Positions 19,001-26,114 of a stretch of DNA of 64,000 nucleotides are shown in pieces. The notes below the pieces were generated by a model. That model did not search any database. It was given only the letters and a program-made list of their open reading frames with translations, and had not been told where the DNA came from. Every line of letters begins with the position of its first letter. Position 1 is the stretch's first letter. The DNA is from Thalassolituus sp. UBA1087. GTDB lineage: Bacteria > Pseudomonadota > Gammaproteobacteria > Pseudomonadales > Oceanobacteraceae. The position numbers were made by a program, and so were the translations under genes. The DNA lies in the NCBI GenBank assembly GCA_002314145.1, contig DCCG01000027.1:48953-112952 (forward strand), written 5' to 3'.

Positions 19001-19435
19001 CAGAAAATCAATGGTGCGCATTTTTTCTTTGGGTACAGCATCGAACAGCGCCTGGAATTTACTGCCTTCACTGCTGCATTCCAGGTACTGTGCCAGTTCT
19101 TTTTTTAACTGCTTTTTATAACTGAAAGGAAACTCTTCCGCGTAATCCTCAAGAAAGAAATCAAACGGATTGATCACCGTCATATCGGCGATCACTTCCA
19201 CTTCAACCGAGAATTTTTTGGTTTTCTCGGGAAAAACAAGACGCGCAAGATAGTTACCAAAGGCATCCTGCTGCCAGTTAATAAAATGATCCGCCGGTTC
19301 CACTTTCAGGCTGTAGCTGTGAATCGGCGTGCGGCTGTGAGGCGCCGGACGCAGACGTACAACATGGGGCGATAAGTTAACCGGACGATCAAACTTATAA
19401 TAAGTATTGTGCTGTATCGCGACGCGAATGGTCAT
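16070..19435 (-). CDS. Transglutaminase fused to DUF2126 putative amidoligase
   Basis: A 1121-aa protein. Residues 1-85 are the transglutaminase N-terminal domain; the core carries Cys180 (GKGSCRDSAW), His229 (DLHAWCEV) and Asp245 (VGLDPTSG). The remaining 800 residues match DUF2126, a family assigned to the glutamine-synthetase-like COOH-NH2 ligases (amidoligases); visible stretches include TMGGEPTFVSIDDME, DGRHTGTGGGNHITLGG and EFCIDKLFAPGSSSGRLGLLEFRG. A ligase and a peptide-bond-cleaving or transferring domain thus sit in one chain. It overlaps the upstream alpha-E gene by 4 bp (ATGA). Probably cytosolic. Reaction and substrate are unknown. Confidence 0.9.
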   Translation of the reverse strand: MTIRVAIQHNTYYKFDRPVNLSPHVVRLRPAPHSRTPIHSYSLKVEPADHFINWQQDAFGNYLARLVFPEKTKKFSVEVEVIADMTVINPFDFFLEDYAEEFPFSYKKQLKKELAQYLECSSEGSKFQALFDAVPKEKMRTIDFLVALNQMVQQEVEYLVRLEPGIQEPEETLALGKGSCRDSAWLLVQLLRHCGLAARFASGYLVQLTADEKSLDGPSGPEEDFTDLHAWCEVYIPGAGWVGLDPTSGLFASEGHIPLACTPDPVSAAPIEGYSDECEVTFDFSNTVSRIHEDPRVTKPFSEADWADILLLGDKVQQQLDADDIRLTMGGEPTFVSIDDMESAQWNTEALGKEKLALAKTLLLRLRNHFAPKGLLHYGQGKWYPGEEVPRWALGLFWRTDGEPLWGKPELLARVDRDYGHGVEDAERFSQLLANKLGLDTGYVQAAYEDGLHYLLQEQNLPVNLDERIASAKDSLARRRLARVLEQGLDTPSGYVLPLTWDYYQQRWDSSLWETRRGRLVLIPGDSPVGLRLPLDSLPFSEEIPLPQEVDPFSDHGPLASHDKLMTAEPVPVPAVEEIQTPGEEVKAEQPAAESVWRDVTRTAMCVEARGGKLHVFMPPLPYLESYVELLAKLEACALELDLPLVIEGYEPPRDSRLKKLLVTPDPGVIEVNIHPANNWRELVSNMEELYQAARESRLGAEKFMLDGRHTGTGGGNHITLGGATPADSPLLRRPDVLQSFVTFWQHHPALSYLFSGAFIGPTSQAPRVDEARDESLYELEIAFQQMPAGEVPQPWMVDRIMRNLLIDVTGNTHRAEFCIDKLFAPGSSSGRLGLLEFRGFEMPPHARMALVQALLIRALVARFWREPYRKPLVRWGTGLHDKFMLPHFVWRDICDVAEDLQSHGLDFKPEWLLPFEEFRFPHYGRVQLDDVCIELRWAIEPWNVLGEEVSSFGTARYVDSSVERLQVKVTGLTGERYVLACNGRRVPLVHTGRKGEYVAGVRYKAWAPPSALHPTVDVHAPLVFDLIDTWNGRSVGGCTYAVSHPGGRSYDTFPVNAFEAESRRGNRFSDMGHTQGPYTPNPDVDALREFFPHTDPKPMAPPPEESPDDYPYTLDLRRQS

Positions 19436-20370
19436 ACGGGCTCCGACATAAACCAGGTTGTTCCAATAACACTGTGTAAATCACCCAGACTCATCTGTAA
19501 TGAGTTGAGCGTATCGCGGAATTCTTCTCCGAGGCTGTCAGCCTCTGCGGCTGCCGGAACGTCCTTCTGCAGTTTTTTCAGCACTGCGACCACGGGTTTA
19601 TTCTGCGGCAGGTTCGAGGCCACCGTCAGCATTTCTCCCACGCAATAGTTCAGCGTACGGGGGAAAAACTCATCGCTGATCAGATAATTCACCACGATCG
19701 GTCCTTTAATGGATGACCGCGCCGCACGCCGGTATGGCTGTTCAGCATTCAGCGAACGCAGTACGTTACCCCAGATAATCTGCCGGGCATTCACCGCAAA
19801 GTCGTCGTCTTCCACCTGCAGGATAGCGGCAACCCCGGCATCCAGATTACGGGTGGTCATATCGGCACGTTCCAGGTTCTGCCCCAGGCGCATCATTTCC
19901 CAGGCGGCATCCCTCGGCATATTCACAAACCACAGCCCGACAATCTGCTGACAGGCTTTAATGACACTGTCGAGAAATTCATGACGGTTACTGCGGTTAA
20001 CCCCGCCGGACAGGTTTTCCTGTACGTACAGGGTCAGTTCGTTCACCAGCTCCCAGGTTTCCGGCGGAATCACATCCCGGGTAGTGCGGATATTTTCGCG
20101 CACCGCTTTCAGCGAATTCACCATGGATGACGAGTTACTTTCATCACCGAGCAGAAACTTCACCACATTGCGCTCATCCCGTACGGAAAAGCGTTCGTTA
20201 AAATCATCTTCCAGACTGTTGATGACAATCAGGTTATACCAGCCCAGGTTAACGCGGCGGGGCAGGTCAAACAGCAGTTTGTCGTAAATACTGACCAGGC
20301 GCGCCGTACTTTCCACCCGTTCCAGATAGCGGGCTGCCCAATAAACACGTTCAGCAACTTTTGACAGCAT
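19432..20370 (-). CDS. Alpha-E domain protein
   Basis: A 312-aa all-helical protein of the alpha-E family (start MLSKVAERVYWAARYLERVE, later MMRLGQNLERADMTTRNLDAG). These proteins always travel with circularly permuted ATP-grasp ligases and transglutaminases; their biochemical role is not established. It overlaps its upstream ATP-grasp gene by 1 bp and its downstream transglutaminase-DUF2126 gene by 4 bp, so the three are tightly coupled. Confidence 0.9.
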   Translation of the reverse strand: MLSKVAERVYWAARYLERVESTARLVSIYDKLLFDLPRRVNLGWYNLIVINSLEDDFNERFSVRDERNVVKFLLGDESNSSSMVNSLKAVRENIRTTRDVIPPETWELVNELTLYVQENLSGGVNRSNRHEFLDSVIKACQQIVGLWFVNMPRDAAWEMMRLGQNLERADMTTRNLDAGVAAILQVEDDDFAVNARQIIWGNVLRSLNAEQPYRRAARSSIKGPIVVNYLISDEFFPRTLNYCVGEMLTVASNLPQNKPVVAVLKKLQKDVPAAAEADSLGEEFRDTLNSLQMSLGDLHSVIGTTWFMSEPV

Positions 20371-21896
20371 TATTTACTTCCCCCTGCTTTCTGGCCTGCC
20401 TTGGCAGCGGATTTTTTCGCACTCTTTTTACCACTGCCTTTGGCAGCACCGGTATCAACAATCCAGGTATCCTTACTGCCGCCCCCCTGGGATGAATTGA
20501 CCACCAGTGATCCTTTCTTCATGGCCACCCGGGTCAGCCCGCCGGTGGTGACATAACTGTCTCTGGCCTGCAACACAAAGGGACGCAGGTCGAGATGGCG
20601 TGGTTCAATCTTATTTTTACCGATCAGTGTCGGCGCGGTGGATAACGCCAGCGTGGGCTGGGCGATATAATTACGTGGATTTTCTTTAATCAGACGGGCG
20701 AATTCTTCGCGCTCTTTTTTGGTTGAGTGGGGCCCGATCAGCATGCCGTAACCACCGGATTCATTGGCAGGTTTCACCACCAGCTTATCCAGATTGGCCA
20801 ATACATACTCCCGCTGTTTTTCTTCATAACAGAGGTAGGTTTCCACATTCGGAATCAGTGGCTCTTCACTCAGATAGTAACGGATCATGTCGGGAACATA
20901 GGCGTACACGACTTTGTCGTCAGCCACCCCCGCCCCCGGCGCATTGGCCAGCGCAACATTACCGGCTTTCCACGCACGCATCAGCCCGGGCACGCCGAGG
21001 GCTGATTCCGGTAAGAAGACTTCCGGGTCCAGATACAGATCATCAATACGGCGATAAATAACATCGACCCGTTCCAGACCACCGATGGTTTTCATATACA
21101 CACAGTCGTCGTCTTTTACCACCAGGTCACTGCCTTCAATTAATTCAGCACCCATGCGCTGGGCCAGGAAGGCATGTTCAAAGTACGCAGAGTTATAAAT
21201 TCCCGGGGTCAGTACAACGACCACGGGCTTGGCCACACGCCGTGGTGACAGAGAAACCAGCGTATCAAACAGGTGTTCCGGGTAATCCCCCACCGGGGCA
21301 ATGTTCACGTTCTCGAACACTTCCGGAATGACACGTTTCATAATCGAACGGTTTTCCAGCATGTAAGACACGCCGGATGGCACCCGCAGGTTGTCTTCCA
21401 GTACATAAAACTGGCCGTCTTTATCGCGTACCAGGTCGGTACCACAGATGTGCGCCCAGACACCAAATCGCGGGCTCATGCCTTCGCATTCTTTGCGGTA
21501 GTTTTTCGACTGCTTGAGCACAAATTCCGGAATGATTCCGTCTTTGATGATTTTCTGATCGTGGTACAGATCATCAATAAACATGTTCAGTGCTTTCAGC
21601 CGTTGCCTGAGTCCGGCGGCTGTTTTGTCCCACTGTGTGCGCGAAATCACCCGCGGAATCATATCGAAGGGCCAGGCACGGTCGATGTTGCCGCCCTCGG
21701 TGTAAACGGTAAAGGAAACCCCCATCTCCTTGATGGTGGCTTCCATTGCGATTTTGCGGGACTGAATGTCGTCTTCTGACAGGCTGCTTAAATAACTGAT
21801 TAAGCGTTTGGCCGGCTGCCTGGGATTGCCCGGGCTGCTGAATACTTCATCAAAAAATTCCCCTTCCGGGGCGTACTCTTTCCATTCTATAGACAT
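20370..21896 (-). CDS. Circularly permuted type 2 ATP-grasp protein
   Basis: A 508-aa ligase-like protein, first gene of the leftward amidoligase cluster. Conserved stretches include LEDNLRVPSGVSYMLENR, VVLTPGIYNSAYFEHAFLAQ, VIYRRIDDLYLDPE and VVKPANESGGYGM (the nucleotide-binding region). ATP-grasp enzymes join a carboxylate to an amine through an acylphosphate. The C-terminal 25 residues are Lys/Ala/Gly-rich and look disordered. A strong ribosome site (AGGAG, 4 nt before ATG) and a possible -10 GATAAT with a T-rich -35 region near 21980-22005 suggest the cluster promoter. Confidence 0.9.
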   Translation of the reverse strand: MSIEWKEYAPEGEFFDEVFSSPGNPRQPAKRLISYLSSLSEDDIQSRKIAMEATIKEMGVSFTVYTEGGNIDRAWPFDMIPRVISRTQWDKTAAGLRQRLKALNMFIDDLYHDQKIIKDGIIPEFVLKQSKNYRKECEGMSPRFGVWAHICGTDLVRDKDGQFYVLEDNLRVPSGVSYMLENRSIMKRVIPEVFENVNIAPVGDYPEHLFDTLVSLSPRRVAKPVVVVLTPGIYNSAYFEHAFLAQRMGAELIEGSDLVVKDDDCVYMKTIGGLERVDVIYRRIDDLYLDPEVFLPESALGVPGLMRAWKAGNVALANAPGAGVADDKVVYAYVPDMIRYYLSEEPLIPNVETYLCYEEKQREYVLANLDKLVVKPANESGGYGMLIGPHSTKKEREEFARLIKENPRNYIAQPTLALSTAPTLIGKNKIEPRHLDLRPFVLQARDSYVTTGGLTRVAMKKGSLVVNSSQGGGSKDTWIVDTGAAKGSGKKSAKKSAAKAGQKAGGSK

Positions 21897-22450
21897 ACAG
21901 CTCCTCTGGCCTTTGCGGCATGACGGGTCCCACTCCTGAGGGAGCGGGGAGAAACAGAGTTAGGTACAGGCGGCGACATTATCTTCAGCTTTTTGCACCA
22001 AAAAAGACCTGCAAGAACCAAAGTTGAGCATTGTGTACATTACGCCCTGCTCGTTTGCTCAGTCTGTCACTTTTGCTTACAAAAACGGTGCCAAACAATG
22101 CGACCAGCGACATGTGTGCGCCTGAGCCCCGTAAGGCCCTTTGTGTCACCCGGCACCACGCCGGGCCACAGCCGTCAGGCGCCTTGGGGCCACCCTGTCG
22201 TGACCCGTAAGGCAGCCGCACACCGGTCTGTAAGGTCTGCCTGCCCTGAAACTGAGCATTTTCGTTACAGACAGTTTCTGCAATAACAGTTCCCTCTGTA
22301 TCTTTGATAGCGCTTTTCTCTTAACACTATGGTTTTTATTATATAGATACTATTAATAAAGGGACTTATGCTGATCACTGTACTTAATAAAGCCCTGAGG
22401 CCCTATCCCGGGGCTTTACGCTTCATACTAAATTCTGAAGAGGTCGCTCC
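21897..22450. other. 554-bp intergenic region between divergent genes
   Basis: Lies between the leftward ATP-grasp gene and the rightward ZIP transporter. It has a GC-rich core with a CCCGGC-ACCAC-GCCGGG hairpin (22149-22165) and three GTAAGG copies (22131, 22207, 22230), then a very AT-rich stretch (about 22310-22370). An AAAGCCC...GGGCTTT inverted repeat follows near 22388-22416, inside the likely 5' leader of the transporter gene. No reading frame is convincing; a small RNA or gene remnant is possible. Confidence 0.4.
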
Positions 22451-23380
22451 ATGAATACCCTGCAGCCCCATCGTCATTCGTGGCCCCATCTGCTGCTGAA
22501 CCACGCCCGTCAGCATCCGCGTATCGCCGCAGGACTGGCTTTGTCAGCAGGCGTTGTTCTGCTGTTGCTGTTACAGAGCATTATTCAGGTCAGCCGCGGG
22601 GAAGCGCCTCTGTTCGTCCGTTATGCCCTGCTCGGTGGCACTGCCGGTTTTATCGCCACGGCATTGGGGGCGCTTCCAGCACTGTTGTTGCGCGGTATCC
22701 GTCAATCTGCCGAAGACGCCATGCTGGGATTTGCTGCCGGGATGATGCTGGCAGCCGCCGCTTTCTCACTCATCCTGCCGGGTATCGAAGCAGGCACAGC
22801 ATTAATGGGCAGCGCAACACAGGGCGGCCTTTTGGTGGTACTGGGACTGTTTCTCGGCGCGGCACTGATGCTGGGGCTGGATGAATTCACGCCCCATGAA
22901 CATGAAAAAACCGGTCCCTGCGGCCCGGGCCACGAACGCTGCGACCGCGCCTGGCTGTTTGTATTTGCCATTGCCCTGCATAACCTGCCGGAAGGTATGG
23001 CGGTAGGCGTCAGCTTTGCTCAGGGAGACATCAGCGTTGGTCTGCCTCTGGCCACCGCCATCGCTTTGCAGGATATCCCGGAAGGACTGGCGGTCGCTCT
23101 GACACTGCGTGCCGCCGGTTTTGCTCCTTCATTTGCCGTACTGATCGCCGCCGCCAGTGGCCTGCTGGAACCACTTGGCGCTCTGCTGGGGGTAGGACTC
23201 GCCGGCGGCCTGATGCTGGCTTATCCCATTGGTCTGGGGCTGGCAGCCGGGGCCATGCTGTTTGTGGTCTCCCATGAAGTTATTCCTGAGACCCACCGGA
23301 ATGGCCATCAGACCATTGCCACACTGGGGCTGATGACTGGCTTCGCCCTGATGATGGTGCTGGACACCAGTCTGGGCTGA
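22451..23380 (+). CDS. ZIP-family divalent metal transporter
   Basis: A 309-aa inner-membrane protein with about eight hydrophobic helices. The ZIP metal-binding signatures are plain: HNLPEGMAVGVSF in helix 4 and ALQDIPEGLAVAL in helix 5, where the usual HxxPEG histidine is replaced by Gln-Asp. A His/Cys-rich loop (TPHEHEKTGPCGPGHERCD) precedes helix 4 and probably gathers metal. It should import Zn2+ or related ions such as Fe2+ or Mn2+, like ZupT/GufA. The N-terminal 30 residues form a longer cytosolic tail than in ZupT. Stand-alone gene, ended by a strong hairpin. Confidence 0.88.
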   Translation: MNTLQPHRHSWPHLLLNHARQHPRIAAGLALSAGVVLLLLLQSIIQVSRGEAPLFVRYALLGGTAGFIATALGALPALLLRGIRQSAEDAMLGFAAGMMLAAAAFSLILPGIEAGTALMGSATQGGLLVVLGLFLGAALMLGLDEFTPHEHEKTGPCGPGHERCDRAWLFVFAIALHNLPEGMAVGVSFAQGDISVGLPLATAIALQDIPEGLAVALTLRAAGFAPSFAVLIAAASGLLEPLGALLGVGLAGGLMLAYPIGLGLAAGAMLFVVSHEVIPETHRNGHQTIATLGLMTGFALMMVLDTSLG

Positions 23381-23390
23381 CAAGCGCGAC

Positions 23391-23422
23391 CGTTTCAGGC
23401 TGTGACTGTACAGCCTGAAACG
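23391..23422. terminator. 13-bp perfect hairpin after the ZIP gene
   Basis: CGTTTCAGGCTGT and its exact complement ACAGCCTGAAACG surround a 6-nt loop. It starts 10 bp after the ZIP stop and lies 56 bp before the photolyase start. There is no T tract after it, so it may be an mRNA-stabilising or Rho-assisted structure rather than a standard intrinsic terminator. Confidence 0.6.
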
Positions 23423-23445
23423 ATCAGGCTAGAGTTCCGTAAAGT

Positions 23446-23464
23446 TATACAAATACTATACAAA
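23446..23464 (+). promoter_or_regulatory. Direct repeat TATACAAA before the photolyase gene
   Basis: Two TATACAAA copies start exactly 11 bp apart (23446 and 23457), 14-32 bp before the start codon. One-helical-turn spacing suggests a regulator site overlapping the promoter. Light-responsive LitR/CarH-type MerR proteins control photolyase genes in related bacteria, but I cannot show that this is their site. Confidence 0.35.
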
Positions 23465-23477
23465 GCGGAATATCAGT

Positions 23478-25022
23478 ATGAAACTGGGGATTATTCTCGG
23501 AGATCAGTTATCCCTGTCTCTGCCCACTTTGCGTGGGCTTGACCCGAAGCACGATCGCATTCTGATGGCAGAGGTCAGACAGGAAGCCACCTATGTGCAA
23601 CACCACAAACAAAAGATCGCCCTGCTGTTTTCCGCCATGCGCCACTTTGCCCACTCTCTGCAACAGGCAGGCTGGGAGGTGGAATATGTCTATTATTCCC
23701 CCTCCGGCCCCGCATCCCTGCAACAGGCCATTGCCCGGTCTCTGCAACAACAGCCGGCCACTGATTTAGTGCTGACCCGCTGCGGAGAATACCGCCTGCA
23801 ACAGATGATCGATCAGCAGTGGCCACAGCAGCTGAACCTGCCGGTAACTGTGTATGAAGATGACCGTTTTATTGCCAGCCCTGCGGAGTTTGCCCACTGG
23901 GCACAGAATCGCAAACAACTGCGGATGGAATATTTTTATCGTGACATGCGACGGAAAACCGGACTTCTGATGGAAGCCGGCCAACCGCTCGGCGGACAAT
24001 GGAATTTCGATCAGGAAAATCGCAGCGCTTACAAAGGTGAAGTTCCCTTGCCGCCTCCTCTGACGTTTGAGCACGACGATATCGATCAACAGGTGTTACA
24101 TCTGGTTGATCAGGAATTCCCTGATCATCCCGGTGATACGGCAACCTTCTGCTGGGGGACAACGCGTGCTCAGGCACGGCAGGCCCTGAAGCATTTTATC
24201 CGTCACCGGCTGCCGCATTTCGGCCGCTATCAGGATGCTATGGTCAGCAGTCAGAGTCTGGGAGCCGGGTCCGACACTCTGTTCCACAGCCTGTTGTCGC
24301 CCTATCTGAACTGCGGACTACTGACCCCGATGGAAGTCTGTCAGGCGGCCGCTCAGGCCTATCAGGAAGGCGGGGTTCCGATTGCAGCAGCCGAAGGTTT
24401 TATCCGTCAGATCATCGGCTGGCGCGAATTCGTGCGCGGCATTTACTGGCACTATATGCCTGATTATGCCGGTCAGAACGCCCTGAACAATACGCGGGAT
24501 CTGCCTGCCATGTACTGGCACGGCAACACCCGCATGCACTGTATGCAGGAAGCTCTGCGCAATACCTTTTCTCACGCCTATGCTCACCATATTCAGCGCC
24601 TGATGGTCACCGGCAATTTTGCTCTGTTAACCGGCGTGGAACCGCGCCAGATCTGTGACTGGTATCTGGCAGTGTACGCCGATGCCTACGACTGGGTGGA
24701 ATTACCCAACACGCTGGGCATGGTCATGCATGCAGACAATGGTTTGCTGGGCAGCAAACCCTATTGCGCCTCGGGTCGCTACATTGACCGCCAGTCAGAT
24801 TACTGCCGCCATTGCCACTATGATGTAAAAAGCGCTGAACAGGAAAACAGCTGCCCCTTTAACAGTCTTTACTGGCACTTTCTTGACCGCCACCGGGCGG
24901 TATTCAGCCGTAACCCCAGAATGACGATGATGTATCGCAGTTTTGAGCGTATGACATCAGAAAAACAACAGGCGGTACTGCAACGGGCGGAATTCTGCCT
25001 GGCACAGCTTGATCAGCTTTAA
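23478..25022 (+). CDS. Iron-sulfur cryptochrome/photolyase (CryPro/FeS-BCP, PhrB-like)
   Basis: A 514-aa flavoprotein of the FeS-BCP group, whose characterised members repair (6-4) photoproducts using FAD, a lumazine antenna and a 4Fe-4S cluster. Residues 1-130 form the antenna-binding domain (IILGDQLS at the start); the FAD helical domain follows (FIRQIIGWREFVRG; WVELPNTLGM). The four cluster cysteines are present: Cys355 (RMHCMQEAL), Cys443 and Cys446 (DYCRHCHYD) and Cys459 (NSCPFN). Their spacing equals that recalled for Agrobacterium PhrB (350, 438, 441, 454). The upstream repeat at 23446-23464 may give light control. Confidence 0.93.
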   Translation: MKLGIILGDQLSLSLPTLRGLDPKHDRILMAEVRQEATYVQHHKQKIALLFSAMRHFAHSLQQAGWEVEYVYYSPSGPASLQQAIARSLQQQPATDLVLTRCGEYRLQQMIDQQWPQQLNLPVTVYEDDRFIASPAEFAHWAQNRKQLRMEYFYRDMRRKTGLLMEAGQPLGGQWNFDQENRSAYKGEVPLPPPLTFEHDDIDQQVLHLVDQEFPDHPGDTATFCWGTTRAQARQALKHFIRHRLPHFGRYQDAMVSSQSLGAGSDTLFHSLLSPYLNCGLLTPMEVCQAAAQAYQEGGVPIAAAEGFIRQIIGWREFVRGIYWHYMPDYAGQNALNNTRDLPAMYWHGNTRMHCMQEALRNTFSHAYAHHIQRLMVTGNFALLTGVEPRQICDWYLAVYADAYDWVELPNTLGMVMHADNGLLGSKPYCASGRYIDRQSDYCRHCHYDVKSAEQENSCPFNSLYWHFLDRHRAVFSRNPRMTMMYRSFERMTSEKQQAVLQRAEFCLAQLDQL

Positions 25023-25513
25023 GCGGTTATTATCCGCACAGTATGGGACTTTGTTCAGCCTGTTCACTAACTACCCGTTATTCCCGTTATTATTGGCGCA
25101 TAACAACCCTGCACACAGACCAACACGAATCCGTGGCGACGTCGTGAACATTCAGTGGAAATCATTGACGGATACTTTAAAGCCTGTCTGAAACACCGCC
25201 GCAGACCTTACAGCCAGCCAATCAACTGCCGGTAAAAAACGTACGTACCAGCCGGAATCAACGCACAGTCTGGCAGGAATTTATGTCGAAAACCATCGAT
25301 TAATCCGGTTAAACAGAAATATAAATTTATTTAATCGCTTTACAGGCCCCGCCATGCCTGGGCCGGATAAAATCACAAGGATCATTGACCGGAGGTTACC
25401 TGTTTCTTCCGAACAAGCCGTTATAAAAAACAGGAACTCACAGCAACACAGCCGGTCGACTTATACAAGAACGCAGCGGGCTTCAATGTTTGTGTTTGCT
25501 GCGAACTTTTTAT
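25023..25513. other. Intergenic region between photolyase and dps
   Basis: About 490 bp with no gene I can support. Composition is mixed, with an AT-rich patch at 25315-25340. The dps promoter probably lies at its right end: a TATGAT -10-like element at 25511-25516. Confidence 0.4.
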
Positions 25514-25548
25514 GATACCGCCAGCGCCCCTGACGCTGCGACGGTATC
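25514..25548 (+). promoter_or_regulatory. Hairpin before dps
   Basis: GATACCG...CGGTATC outer stem (7 bp) with an inner CAGCG/CGCTG stem and a 7-nt loop, 29 bp before the dps start. It overlaps a TATGAT -10-like element, so it may act as an operator at DNA level or as a 5' untranslated hairpin. Confidence 0.45.
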
Positions 25549-25577
25549 CGACTCTGGTAAAATGAAAGGAGAAGGTT

Positions 25578-26051
25578 ATGCATGTTAATATCGGAATCAG
25601 CGAAGAACATCGTGAAGGAATTGCCGAAGGCCTGAGCCGCTTGCTGGCAGACACCTACACTCTGTATCTGACCACGCACAATTTCCATTGGAACGTAACC
25701 GGCTCCATGTTCAACAGTCTGCATTCCATGTTTGAAGAGCAATATACTGAACTCTGGAATGCCGTGGATCCGATTGCTGAACGCATCCGCTCTCTTGGGC
25801 AGATTGCACCCGGTTCCTACGCACAGTATTCAGAACTGACCACGCTGCCGGATGCACCCAAAGTGCCACCTAAGGCGATGGAAATGGTGAGAATTCTGGC
25901 CGACGGTCATGAATCAACCGCCCGCACGGCCCGCAGCTTATACAAGCTGGTTAACGAAGCCGGCGACGAACCGACCGCAGACCTTCTGACACAGCGTCTG
26001 ATCGTGCACGAACAGACTGCCTGGATGTTACGTTCCTTACTGGACGAATAA
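25578..26051 (+). CDS. dps: Dps-type ferritin-like DNA protection protein
   Basis: A 157-aa ferritin-like protein of usual Dps length. The ferroxidase residues are visible: His in THNFHWNVTG, and the acidic pair in MFEEQYTELWNAVDPIAERI. Dps forms 12-subunit shells that oxidise Fe2+ with hydrogen peroxide and shield DNA in stress and stationary phase. The N-terminus is short and lacks a Lys-rich tail, so direct DNA binding may be weak. The ribosome site (AAAGGAGAAGG) is very strong. A bidirectional terminator follows directly. Confidence 0.93.
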   Translation: MHVNIGISEEHREGIAEGLSRLLADTYTLYLTTHNFHWNVTGSMFNSLHSMFEEQYTELWNAVDPIAERIRSLGQIAPGSYAQYSELTTLPDAPKVPPKAMEMVRILADGHESTARTARSLYKLVNEAGDEPTADLLTQRLIVHEQTAWMLRSLLDE

Positions 26052-26086
26052 AAAAAGAGAGCCGGCACTGCCGGCTCTTTTTTATT
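26050..26086. terminator. Bidirectional intrinsic terminator
   Basis: AGAGCCGGC-ACT-GCCGGCTCT stem with A7 on the left and T6 on the right, between rightward dps and the leftward GGDEF/EAL gene. It works for both. Confidence 0.92.
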
Positions 26087-26114
26087 GTTAAGGTTTAACA
26101 ACCATCATAAACGG

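Noticed and set aside
22060..22120. Possible sigma-54 promoter (GTGCCA element)
   Set aside because: The partner GC element is not at the required spacing on either strand.
23399..23413. LexA-like CTGT...ACAG before the photolyase gene
   Set aside because: The spacing is 6 bp, not the 8 bp of a LexA box; it is explained by the 13-bp hairpin.
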